A stretch of DNA of 33,576 bases from IMG/VR virus record IMGVR_UViG_3300027852_000123, positions 1 through 33,576 of that record. One strand, 5' to 3'. Shown one piece after another: positions 13,699 to 20,994 of this stretch; the first letter of the stretch is position 1; every line of letters starts with the position of its first letter. The position numbers and the translations under genes are program-made. A model generated the notes under the pieces. That model saw only the letters and a program-made list of their open reading frames with translations, had not been told where the DNA came from and did not search any database. Source of the DNA: a virus.

Positions 13699-14006
13699 TG
13701 GCCGCCACCCCAGAAAATAAAGTAAAAACCTGGACTGACAAGCAGATACTTGCCACGTACCCGGATAGGTTTAAGTTTATGCCTGTACCCAGTAGATGGG
13801 GTGGCAAAGGTATACCAGATATTCTGTATTGCATCCACGGACGGTTTGTAGCGGTAGAAGTCAAAGCTGAGGCGGGAATGGTGCCGACTCCTCTTCAGCA
13901 AAAACGTATAGACGAAATACGTAATGCAGGCGGCTTCGCTATTTGCATGGACGGCAAGAACGAAGAAGTATTGAGGTTGATAAAAGAATTCATGGGTGAC
14001 ATATGA
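13698..14006 (+). CDS. VRR-NUC domain nuclease, 102 aa
   Basis: This stand-alone VRR-NUC protein is a compact PD-(D/E)XK relative seen in many phages and thought to cut branched or flap DNA. Motifs are GGKGIPDILYCIHGRFVAVE with Asp 41, Glu 54 and Lys 56 (EVKAE), then TPLQQKRIDEIRNAGGFA. Start ATG 13698 overlaps the preceding stop, with AAGGA upstream. Its stop overlaps the helicase start (ATGA-type). The pairing with the adjacent SNF2-like helicase is common in phages and suggests that the two act together at forks or recombination intermediates. Confidence 0.9.
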   Translation: MAATPENKVKTWTDKQILATYPDRFKFMPVPSRWGGKGIPDILYCIHGRFVAVEVKAEAGMVPTPLQQKRIDEIRNAGGFAICMDGKNEEVLRLIKEFMGDI

Positions 14007-15373
14007 GATTCGAAGATTACACTTGGCCTTGCGAGTATGAGGCACCGCTCAAGAGCCAAGTACAGACCACTTTGTTTTTGCTTAACAACAAGAGAGGTTT
14101 TGTACTTAATGAGATGGGTACAGGAAAGACATTAAGTGCCCTATGGGCCACTGATATACTGTTTATTAACAGGAAAATTAGTAAGGTGCTTATCAGTACA
14201 GTCTTATCTACAGTGCACAGTGTGTGGGTGCAACATCTGTTCAAGAACTTCCCACAAAGCACGTACGCTGTGTTAACTGGTACTAAGAAGGAAAAACTAC
14301 GCCAGCTAGATAGAGACGTGCAGTACTACATCATTAACCACGATGGGCTAAAGAACATAGAAAAGGAGCTGAGAGCTAAAGGCTTTGACGTCCTTATAAT
14401 CGACGAACTGACTGCGTTCAAAACCTTTAACAACGACAGATCTAAGTGCGGAAAAAGAATAGCCGATAAGTTCACAGCTGTTTGGGGTATGACTGGCAAT
14501 CCGACACCCAATACACCAGATGAGGCATTCGGTCAAGCTAAGATAGTCAACCCTGATAATGTACACTTGCCCACCTACTATACCAAGTTCAAGCACATGG
14601 TAATGAAGGAAGTTAACGAGTATACCTGGGTACCACGTGAGGGTCATGAGCATGAAGTGGCCAGGATTTTAAGTCCAGCAATACGGTTTACCAGGGACGA
14701 ATGTGTAGATCTGCCGCCATGTACTGTGCCGCCAATAACCGAAGTTGCTATGCACAAAGAGCAGAGCAAGGTGTACAAAGACCTACAAGACGAGTACATA
14801 TCCAGCTTAGCTACAGGCGATATAACCGCAGGAAATGCAGCGGCCAAAGCTGTCAAGCTGCTACAAGTTAGCTCCGGAGTGGTGTATGACGATAGCAGAA
14901 ACCATGTGAGACTGCCATGTGGACCTAAGCTCAAAGCCCTATGGGACTTGTGGCTGAATGTCAATAACAAAAAGCTAATAATCTTTTGTGCGTTCACTGG
15001 CTCTATTCACATGTTACAAGACTTCTTCACCAAAAAGAAAGTCAGCCATAGGACTATTGACGGATCTATAAAGCCGGCCGATCGAGCTACGTACATCGAC
15101 CAATTCCAAACCGCCGACCTGGAAATACTGATACTGCAGCCGGCAGCCGCATCACATGGTATTACACTGACAGCAGCCAATACCGCATGCTGGTTCACAC
15201 CTGTTACTAGTGGCGAGATTTACCAGCAGGCAAATGCCCGCATCACACGACCTGGTCAGAAACATAAACAACTTATTGCTAGATTAAGCTGCTCTCCAGT
15301 TGAAGCGGCTGCGTACCAAGCTTTACAGCGGAAAGAGAAGTTGGGCGCAGTGATACTTAAACTTTTTGAATGA
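14003..15373 (+). CDS. SNF2-like SF2 DNA helicase/translocase, 456 aa
   Basis: Helicase motifs are clear: motif I NEMGTGKT at residues 36-43 (Lys 42), motif II DELT at 134-137 within VLIIDELTAFK, motif III GMTGNPTPN, and in the second RecA-like domain KLIIFCAFTGS, a SHGITLTAANTACWF block and motif VI QQANARITRPGQKH. The size matches phage SNF2-like helicases. It overlaps the VRR-NUC gene by 4 bases and is the last gene of the replication block before the promoter at 15380. Likely roles are fork remodelling or recombination-dependent replication. Confidence 0.92.
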   Translation: MRFEDYTWPCEYEAPLKSQVQTTLFLLNNKRGFVLNEMGTGKTLSALWATDILFINRKISKVLISTVLSTVHSVWVQHLFKNFPQSTYAVLTGTKKEKLRQLDRDVQYYIINHDGLKNIEKELRAKGFDVLIIDELTAFKTFNNDRSKCGKRIADKFTAVWGMTGNPTPNTPDEAFGQAKIVNPDNVHLPTYYTKFKHMVMKEVNEYTWVPREGHEHEVARILSPAIRFTRDECVDLPPCTVPPITEVAMHKEQSKVYKDLQDEYISSLATGDITAGNAAAKAVKLLQVSSGVVYDDSRNHVRLPCGPKLKALWDLWLNVNNKKLIIFCAFTGSIHMLQDFFTKKKVSHRTIDGSIKPADRATYIDQFQTADLEILILQPAAASHGITLTAANTACWFTPVTSGEIYQQANARITRPGQKHKQLIARLSCSPVEAAAYQALQRKEKLGAVILKLFE

Positions 15374-15379
15374 GCCCTG

Positions 15380-15408
15380 TGTACAAACAGTATACAGAGT
15401 AGTATAAT
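15380..15408 (+). promoter_or_regulatory. Sigma70-like promoter, TGTACA-N17-TATAAT
   Basis: TGTACA at 15380-15385 and TATAAT at 15403-15408 are separated by 17 bases, a few bases after the helicase stop codon. The -35 region reads GTGTACAAACAGTATACA, close to GTGTACAAAGTATACAC at 1645. It should drive the nucleotide-modification operon downstream. Confidence 0.8.
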
Positions 15409-15423
15409 AAGTATTAATTAACT

Positions 15424-15537
15424 CGGAGAAGTGTATGTCGCTTGAATCGGTGCTAGCAGTTTTATACTTGATAGCTATATCTGGTATCATCTGGGCGCCG
15501 TAACAGCACAGCAATTTTACGCGGAGAAGTGTATGTC
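15424..15537 (+). repeat. Duplicated ribosome-binding region (16-bp direct repeat)
   Basis: CGGAGAAGTGTATGTC occurs at 15424-15439 and again at 15522-15537. Each copy contains a Shine-Dalgarno site, an ATG and the first base pair of the second codon. The first copy starts a 22-codon peptide, the second the 142-residue gene at 15533. Confidence 0.8.
15435..15503 (+). CDS. Very small hydrophobic peptide, 22 aa
   Basis: ATG 15435 is the first start behind the promoter at 15380 and has a strong CGGAG site identical to that of the next gene. The peptide is one hydrophobic helix (VLAVLYLIAISGIIWAP) and would insert in a membrane. It may be a leader peptide or a small membrane protein. Confidence 0.45.
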   Translation: MSLESVLAVLYLIAISGIIWAP

Positions 15538-15961
15538 AGAGGTAACAGAAGTAGAAACATTAATAGCCAGAGAGCCGCAGATAGTAGATCTTATTGACAG
15601 GTATCTACATGTTCGAGAAACCCTGGACCTAGAAAGAAAGCAGTTCAAGTCGTACGAATCTGACGCCAAAGCCGCTATGGACTTGCTAGCCAAAAGGCTA
15701 GGAGATCTTGGCTCTGCGTTTGGAGTTGATTCTTTCAAGACATCCGCTGGAACTGCGTATGAAACCAAGAAAGAGATTTACCGAGTTGAAGATTGGCCAA
15801 CATTTGTAGAGTACGTTGTCCGGACAGAAAATTACCAACTGCTAGAAAAGCGAGTAGCAAAGAACGCCGCCAGAGAGATTTTAGAAGAAACTGGCGAACC
15901 ACCGTCAGGCATATTTCACGATTCTGTGCCTGTATTCCTTGTAAGAAAACCATCCAGATAG
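15533..15961 (+). CDS. Conserved phage protein next to a ssDNA-binding candidate, 142 aa
   Basis: ATG 15533 has CGGAG at good spacing. Residues 1-60 are helical and charged, with heptads (LIDRYLHVRETLDLERKQF). The second half, YVVRTENYQLLEKRVAKNAA followed by GEPPSGIF and VPVFLVRKPS, is a pattern that I recall from uncharacterised phage proteins encoded near ssDNA-binding or recombination genes; some are described as Gam-like nuclease inhibitors. No catalytic motif is visible. A DNA-binding or accessory replication role is likely but unproven. Confidence 0.65.
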   Translation: MSEVTEVETLIAREPQIVDLIDRYLHVRETLDLERKQFKSYESDAKAAMDLLAKRLGDLGSAFGVDSFKTSAGTAYETKKEIYRVEDWPTFVEYVVRTENYQLLEKRVAKNAAREILEETGEPPSGIFHDSVPVFLVRKPSR

Positions 15962-15972
15962 GATAGATATAT

Positions 15973-16800
15973 ATGAGTAACGAAATTGCAGTACCCGATT
16001 ACCTGAAGGACCTAATTGACGAAGGCTCTTTACCCGGAGCAAAGTCTTTTGTAACATCAGGTGACTCACTTCCGCGCATCAGCCTTAAAGGCAGAAAGTT
16101 TCGATACAAAGAAGGCGGCGAAGAAGTTAAAACACAGAACGATACCATTGAGGTGGTGATCGTAGGCATTACGCCAGAAAGCGGCACGTCCAAAACATGG
16201 TACGAAAAAGGCTACGTACCTGGTGATACTGATCCACCCTCTTGCTCTTCACTGAACGGCGTTAACCCAGATGATTGGGTAGACAACAAACAAGCTACCA
16301 CGTGTGCTGGATGCCCTCAATCTAAGTGGGGCTCCGCAAAATCAATGAGCGGCGGTAAAGCTAAGGCTTGCAAAGAGTCTAAGATTCTTTACGTTATAGA
16401 CGCCGATGACGAAGAGAAGAAAGTCTGGATTCTTCAGGTCACCATTAGCTCGCTGAGGAATCTGACTGCTTACGGTCGATATTTGGAAGGTAACAACATG
16501 CCGTATGCTGCGTGCATAACCCAGATCATTATGGATGATGAGACTGACTTCCCCAAAGTCGACTTTCAGTACATAGGTGTATTGAAGAAAGACAACATCG
16601 GCGGATTTGTAGATATCGCAAAAGAACGCCCTTGGGATACTGGCGAATACCAGAATCTACTTAAATCCGACGCAAACGGTGAAACTGTTGCGGCCGAGGC
16701 GGAGCCAAAGCCCAAGGCCATGCCAAAACCGGATAAGTCTGTAGTACCAGAGTCTGATGCTGACAGCATCATTGAAAACTGGGGAGGCGACGAATCTTGA
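15973..16800 (+). CDS. Probable single-stranded DNA-binding protein, 275 aa
   Basis: ATG 15973 follows the preceding gene by 11 bases. The N-terminal part alternates strands (LPRISLKGRKFRYKEGGEEV), and the middle has a cysteine cluster (TTCAGCPQSKWGS ... ACKES) that may bind zinc. The C-terminus is a Pro/Lys/Ala linker ending in an acidic tail (DADSIIENWGGDES). An acidic C-terminal tail and a gene position between helicase and nucleotide genes are typical of phage ssDNA-binding proteins that recruit partners. The stop TGA overlaps the TTG start of the carbamoyltransferase. The fold is not proven. Confidence 0.65.
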   Translation: MSNEIAVPDYLKDLIDEGSLPGAKSFVTSGDSLPRISLKGRKFRYKEGGEEVKTQNDTIEVVIVGITPESGTSKTWYEKGYVPGDTDPPSCSSLNGVNPDDWVDNKQATTCAGCPQSKWGSAKSMSGGKAKACKESKILYVIDADDEEKKVWILQVTISSLRNLTAYGRYLEGNNMPYAACITQIIMDDETDFPKVDFQYIGVLKKDNIGGFVDIAKERPWDTGEYQNLLKSDANGETVAAEAEPKPKAMPKPDKSVVPESDADSIIENWGGDES

Positions 16801-18494
16801 ATGCATTGCTATTGTCCTTAGGACATGGCGCAAGCGCTTGCCTGGTCGATGCTTCGACTGGGCAGGTACGTGTCGCCTTCGAAAATGAGCGGCTAACTGG
16901 GGTTAAGAGTGATTCTCAATTTCCTATCGAAGCCATTAACAAATGCATGGAGTACGCTGTCGGAGAAGAGACAGTCATAATACTCGTTAGCCATTGGGGT
17001 ATAGGCCCTGAAGAGTTCATGGTTACGTCTAGCAAGTACTGGCGACCGAACATCATTAAGTCTGCATTCCCTGGCGTGCCAGTGGCGTACGTAAATGACG
17101 AATTTAGCCATCACGATGCGCATATGGAGTCCGCAGCGGTCTTCGCCGGAAAAGATTTTCTGGACGATAAGGTGTTAGGTATTGTCTGCGATGGATTCGG
17201 TACTCGTGGTGAGACTTTATCCGCGTACACGTTTAAAGACGGAGAGCGCAAGAATGTGTTCCGGCACTTCGGCTTCAAGGATTCTCTTGGTTTATTTTAC
17301 CAGTTTTCAACCTCGTTTCTGGGTTTGAAAGAGAACCAAGATGAGTACAAGCTTCTTGGGTACGAAGCCCATATATTGGACTGTGTGGATCTCATTGATT
17401 TTGCGGCGTTCACAGATATAATCGGGACTACAGCTAACAGCATCTTGAAGTCTATACAGTCAAAAAAGATAAATGAGGCTACAGACCCTTTAATAACCTT
17501 AGGTGCTCTGCCGCAATGCAAGTTGCAACACAGGATGATGCTACAAGATATGCTAGACAAGATTGAAGTTAGGCATATGTCAGGACACCAGCGTAGAATT
17601 GTGGTGGCGCACTTCACACAAAGGGTGGTGGAGCGAGTACTGGAAAAGTTCATCAGCGGCATGTCCGCAAAGCTAGACACTACCAAGTTGCTCGTGAGCG
17701 GCGGTGTGTTTATGAACGTAGCGCTGAATAACAGGTTGCTAGGGATTTGCGACTCTTTGTGCGTCATGCCTCTCTGTGGGGATCAAGGCGCTCCAATTGG
17801 TCTATACAACCAAGTATTCGGTAACTTTGTGTGGCCAGATCATTTGTTTTGGGGAGATCGAGGCTGGCCTTGGCATGAAGACGGTGACGTAGCTCGCCAC
17901 TTGGCTGCCGGTGATACTAACGTCCAAAGTATCAGCCAGACTGACCTCAATGCCGTGTTAATAGCTGAGAGGATCAACGCCGGCCAGATAGTAAACTTGG
18001 TAGGCAGCGCTATGGAGTTCGGATCAAGAGCTCTAGGTAACACATCGTCCTTGATGTTGCCCACAAAAGAAAACGTGGACAAGATCAATAGCGCCAATAA
18101 CCGCGCATCTATCATGCCATGCGCACCAGTAGTACGAGACCAAGATGTGCATAAATTCTTTAATCTTGAGCAGCTCGGCAAGGTACACAAGTCACTAGAG
18201 TACATGATATGCACAATTGACTACCTGGACGGAGAGGGTGAAAAGTGCCTAGGCGCAGCTCACAGCAAGCCATTTGAAAGCCACAACTATACAGGTCGGG
18301 TGCAGATTCTGAAAGAAGAAACTCACCCATTTCTATACCGGGTTCTAGGCTTGGTTGAAGGCAACATGGTAGTCAACACCAGCTTTAATTATCACGGTCA
18401 GCCTATCTGTTACAACAAGTTTGTTGACGTAGATAGGTTGCAAAACCAAGAAGACCCGAACGCCACATCCACGTTCTTACTGGAGCCAAACTGA
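16797..18494 (+). CDS. NodU/TobZ-family O-carbamoyltransferase, probably acting on 5-hydroxymethylcytosine
   Basis: This 565-residue protein has the two-domain layout of the NodU/CmcH/TobZ carbamoyltransferases. These enzymes make carbamoyl-adenylate from carbamoyl phosphate and ATP, then transfer the carbamoyl group to a hydroxyl. The N-terminal Kae1-like domain shows SLGHGASACLVD and SHHDAHMESAA (His 105, His 106, His 109; metal binding), then VSGGVFMNVALN. The C-terminal part shows AMEFGSRALGNTSSLMLP near residues 405-422, MPCAPVVRD and MVVNTSFN. The usual PRALGNRS is here SRALGNTS. The start is TTG 16797 with GGGGAGG upstream, overlapping the preceding stop. Next to a dCMP-hydroxymethylase-like gene, the likely substrate is hydroxymethylcytosine in DNA, as reported for environmental phage homologues. 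A hydroxymethyluracil substrate is the main alternative. Confidence 0.88.
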   Translation: MNALLLSLGHGASACLVDASTGQVRVAFENERLTGVKSDSQFPIEAINKCMEYAVGEETVIILVSHWGIGPEEFMVTSSKYWRPNIIKSAFPGVPVAYVNDEFSHHDAHMESAAVFAGKDFLDDKVLGIVCDGFGTRGETLSAYTFKDGERKNVFRHFGFKDSLGLFYQFSTSFLGLKENQDEYKLLGYEAHILDCVDLIDFAAFTDIIGTTANSILKSIQSKKINEATDPLITLGALPQCKLQHRMMLQDMLDKIEVRHMSGHQRRIVVAHFTQRVVERVLEKFISGMSAKLDTTKLLVSGGVFMNVALNNRLLGICDSLCVMPLCGDQGAPIGLYNQVFGNFVWPDHLFWGDRGWPWHEDGDVARHLAAGDTNVQSISQTDLNAVLIAERINAGQIVNLVGSAMEFGSRALGNTSSLMLPTKENVDKINSANNRASIMPCAPVVRDQDVHKFFNLEQLGKVHKSLEYMICTIDYLDGEGEKCLGAAHSKPFESHNYTGRVQILKEETHPFLYRVLGLVEGNMVVNTSFNYHGQPICYNKFVDVDRLQNQEDPNATSTFLLEPN

Positions 18495-18495
18495 T

Positions 18496-18930
18496 ATGAG
18501 CACTAATAGCACAGAAGCGCTATCTGTCAATTTCAACAAAAAAGTACTAGGCATTGATCCTAGAATCCCTAAACTGCAAAAGAAGGACGAATTCAAATTA
18601 AGCGTGGTACAACTCAAAGAAGAGATTCAAGAGTTTGAAGACGCGTACGAAGATGGTAACTTGGTTGAATGCGTAGACGCCATGATGGACTTGAAAGTGT
18701 TCGCCGATGGCGTGCTGTACAAGATGGGCCTAACTCCAGAAGATATGTTTGAATGCGCCGAAGCCATAAACACAGCCAACATGGCTAAAAAGGCTGGAGT
18801 AAAGGCCACAAGAGTTGTTACGGAAGGAGATGATGCTCCGGTCGATGCCAACAAGCCAGAAGGCTGGGTCGGACCGGAGGCAGCTATTGCACTTGTCTTG
18901 GCAAGAAGGGTAGAAAAATGCCGATCGTAA
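18496..18930 (+). CDS. MazG-like nucleotide pyrophosphohydrolase, 144 aa
   Basis: The segment LKEEIQEFEDAYEDGNLVEC followed by VDAMMDLKVFADGVLYKMGL carries the EExxE...E..D acidic pattern of all-alpha NTP pyrophosphohydrolases (MazG/HisE type), which convert NTPs or dNTPs to NMPs and pyrophosphate. The gene begins two bases after the carbamoyltransferase stop and overlaps the kinase gene. In this operon a plausible job is removal of unmodified dCTP or dUTP, as T4 does with a different enzyme; a (p)ppGpp- or NTP-pool role is also possible. The C-terminal 45 residues are extra to the catalytic core. Confidence 0.78.
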   Translation: MSTNSTEALSVNFNKKVLGIDPRIPKLQKKDEFKLSVVQLKEEIQEFEDAYEDGNLVECVDAMMDLKVFADGVLYKMGLTPEDMFECAEAINTANMAKKAGVKATRVVTEGDDAPVDANKPEGWVGPEAAIALVLARRVEKCRS

Positions 18931-19493
18931 TAGAAGGACCGGATAACGCCGGCAAATCCAGTTTGGCTAACGACATAGCTACAAGACTAGGAGGGCTGGT
19001 TATACACGCTGGCCCTCCAGTCAGTGACTATAGTAAAATGGCTAAGGACATAGCTCAAATGGACTTGGACTTGGCTAATCCAGAACACCGCAATGACGTG
19101 TTTGACAGAGCTGCGTGTATAAGTGAGAGCGTGTACCAGAATCACTGCGGCGCTGATGACCTCGCTCTGACAGGCGGCATCCAAAGATTGTTGGCGAGAG
19201 ATACCATCTTGATTTACTGCCGGCCGCCAAGCAGTACGCTGATGGACTTCTCTACTCACCTGACCAAGGCGTATGATACTGAAGAGACTATGCAAAAAAT
19301 AGTCGATAACGCGCACTTGTACATTGAGCGATACGATGAAGTATTCAGCAAGATACCGCACATCAACTTTAGCTGGATAGACGCTGTAGACAATAAAAAC
19401 TGGTATAACAGCTTCATAAACGCCACTGTCTCGTATACGCGCGATATGGCCGCATACAAAGCTGTAACTGAGGGCTTCCTAAATGTCAGATGA
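18918..19493 (+). CDS. Deoxynucleoside monophosphate kinase (thymidylate-kinase-like), 191 aa
   Basis: ATG 18918 overlaps the previous gene by 13 bases. The N-terminus MPIVIEGPDNAGKSSLANDI is a P-loop with Lys 13 and the GPDNAGKS form found in phage dNMP kinases related to thymidylate kinase. FDRAACISESVY follows as the nucleotide-binding segment, and DTILIYCRPPSSTLMD is a later strand. The size is right for a single-domain kinase. Because a hydroxymethylase follows, the inferred substrate is hydroxymethyl-dCMP, which host kinases handle poorly. dTMP or general dNMP activity cannot be excluded. Confidence 0.85.
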   Translation: MPIVIEGPDNAGKSSLANDIATRLGGLVIHAGPPVSDYSKMAKDIAQMDLDLANPEHRNDVFDRAACISESVYQNHCGADDLALTGGIQRLLARDTILIYCRPPSSTLMDFSTHLTKAYDTEETMQKIVDNAHLYIERYDEVFSKIPHINFSWIDAVDNKNWYNSFINATVSYTRDMAAYKAVTEGFLNVR

Positions 19494-20331
19494 TATGAAT
19501 AAAGCTTGGCTAGCCAAGACAAGAGAAGTGCTAGAAGACGGCATCAGCCAAGACGTCAGAGGCACCAGGTCTGTGGAGCTTATCAACTCTACCATCTCAG
19601 TAGATATGACTAAGCCTATACTGACCGTTAAAGACAGGGATCTTGGCTATAGATTCATGTTTGCCGAAGCGGAGTGGATACTGAACGGTAAGAACGATGT
19701 AGCGTCCATCGAACCTTACAGTCCTATCATCAAGAACTTTTCGGATGACGGAATATGGTTTCAAGGTGCGTATGGCCCCAAACTGGTCGATCAGCTATCG
19801 TACGTGGTGGATTCGTTGACGTCAGACCTGGGTACGCGACAAGCTGTTGCCACAATATGGAGCAGAAACCCAAGAGCCAGCAAAGACCATAGTTGTACTG
19901 TCAGTATCCAATGGTTAATCAGACATGGTAAACTGCACTGCATAGATACCATGCGTAGCAGCGATATCTGGCTTGGCGTTCCGTACGACGTGTTCAACTT
20001 TTCTATGTACTCAGCATACATCGCGCTTGTACTAAGAAGTAAAGGTGTTGACGTTGATCTAGGGACTCTGCACTTAAATGCCGGCAGTCAGCACTTGTAC
20101 AGTAACAACTTTGTTGCTGCAGCCAATATAGCCGACAGACTGCCGAAAGAGCCATCAGTTAAGGCGTTTGACTACGCACCATTTAGCTTGGATGGCTTTA
20201 GCCGGCCCTCTGATTTGGTCGACTACCTCGGTAGGGCCAAAGATATAGTAATAGAGCCGTCTGAGTGGCTATATTCGTCAATAGACGACATATCCAAAGG
20301 CAAAAGAGCTGAGGGCTGGTACGATCAATGA
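19483..20331 (+). CDS. dCMP hydroxymethylase (thymidylate-synthase fold), 282 aa
   Basis: The protein follows the thymidylate synthase core. DHSCTVSIQWLIRHGKLHC holds the nucleophile Cys 138, MRSSDIWLGVPYDVFNF holds the phosphate-binding Arg 158 and Asp 161, and AGSQHLYSN holds His 204 and Tyr 206. The residue that is Asn in thymidylate synthase (Asn 177 in E. coli) and reads the uracil ring is Asp 169 here. Asp at this site marks dCMP hydroxymethylases such as T4 gp42. The expected reaction is dCMP plus methylene-tetrahydrofolate to 5-hydroxymethyl-dCMP. The start overlaps the kinase gene by 11 bases, and GAGG lies upstream. A dUMP-specific synthase or hydroxymethylase is less likely because of Asp 169. 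Confidence 0.85.
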   Translation: MSDDMNKAWLAKTREVLEDGISQDVRGTRSVELINSTISVDMTKPILTVKDRDLGYRFMFAEAEWILNGKNDVASIEPYSPIIKNFSDDGIWFQGAYGPKLVDQLSYVVDSLTSDLGTRQAVATIWSRNPRASKDHSCTVSIQWLIRHGKLHCIDTMRSSDIWLGVPYDVFNFSMYSAYIALVLRSKGVDVDLGTLHLNAGSQHLYSNNFVAAANIADRLPKEPSVKAFDYAPFSLDGFSRPSDLVDYLGRAKDIVIEPSEWLYSSIDDISKGKRAEGWYDQ

Positions 20332-20333
20332 AC

Positions 20334-20403
20334 GAAGTAGCCAGATTTATGTTGTAGTTAGTAACTATACTAGTACGTTATTCTTACTTAATCTGGCTAC
20401 TTC
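20334..20403 (+). repeat. 70-bp element, copy B (14-bp perfect inverted arms, 42-bp interior)
   Basis: GAAGTAGCCAGATT (20334-20347) is repeated in perfect inversion at 20390-20403 (AATCTGGCTACTTC), separated by 42 bases that contain TTGTAGTTAGTAACTATACT. The element starts two bases after the dCMP hydroxymethylase stop. The same 70 bp, inverted and with only two substitutions in the interior, occurs at 22252-22321, and a partial copy at 6657. The rest of this intergenic gap, to 20484, shows no gene. Confidence 0.9.
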
Positions 20404-20484
20404 TTATTTGATGTTGTCATTTTACAACAAAATAATAGCCAAATACGTTGCAAAATACGCGTATTTAACCCAGGAAAACTCAAA

Positions 20485-20982
20485 ATGGTGAGAATAGGCA
20501 AGCATGAGCACGGTATACAGCGCGCAGCGCTAGAATCAGCACGATCAACTTGCTGCAGAGGCCAGAGAGGCTGCGTACTTGTTGATAGCATGCACCAGAT
20601 TTTATCGACTGGCAGAAACGGAGTGCCTCGTGGCGCGATCCATTGTATAGACAAACCATGCGCTGGGGCTGGAGCAGCATCCGGTACCGAACTCAGCAAG
20701 TGCAAGGCAACCCATGCCGAGGCAAATGCATTACTGCAGTGCCAAGACGTAGATAGCATCTACATAGCATACTGTACCACAGAGCCGTGCATAGACTGTA
20801 CGAAGCTACTACTTAACACTTCTGTAAAGCAGGTGATATTTAGAGACCAGTACCCACATGGTAAGCAGTCAAAGGCGCTATGGGAAGAATGCGGTAGAGA
20901 TGTTTGCAACTGGATTCACTTAAAACTGGAAGAAAAAGAAGAAAAACAGACCCAGCCTTCCCTCGAAATTACGCATAGATAA
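20485..20982 (+). CDS. dCMP deaminase (zinc cytidine-deaminase fold), 165 aa
   Basis: The zinc site is THAEANALL (His 77, proton donor Glu 79) and EPCIDCTK (Cys 102, Cys 105), the standard deoxycytidylate deaminase set; STCCRGQRGCVLVD near the start also fits. It converts dCMP to dUMP, feeding thymidylate synthesis and competing with hydroxymethylation for dCMP, as in T-even phages. ATG 20485 follows CAGGA. The C-terminal tail (LEEKEEKQTQPSLEITHR) is polar and probably disordered. The gene is the first inside the segment bracketed by the 70-bp elements. Confidence 0.88.
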   Translation: MVRIGKHEHGIQRAALESARSTCCRGQRGCVLVDSMHQILSTGRNGVPRGAIHCIDKPCAGAGAASGTELSKCKATHAEANALLQCQDVDSIYIAYCTTEPCIDCTKLLLNTSVKQVIFRDQYPHGKQSKALWEECGRDVCNWIHLKLEEKEEKQTQPSLEITHR

Positions 20983-20994
20983 CGGAGATCAATT

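Noticed and set aside
17297-17767. A 156-codon minus-strand ORF inside the carbamoyltransferase
   Set aside because: The plus-strand frame has strong family motifs through this whole stretch.
20334-20403. The 70-bp element as a factor-independent terminator
   Set aside because: The 42-base loop is far too long and no T-run follows the stem in either copy.
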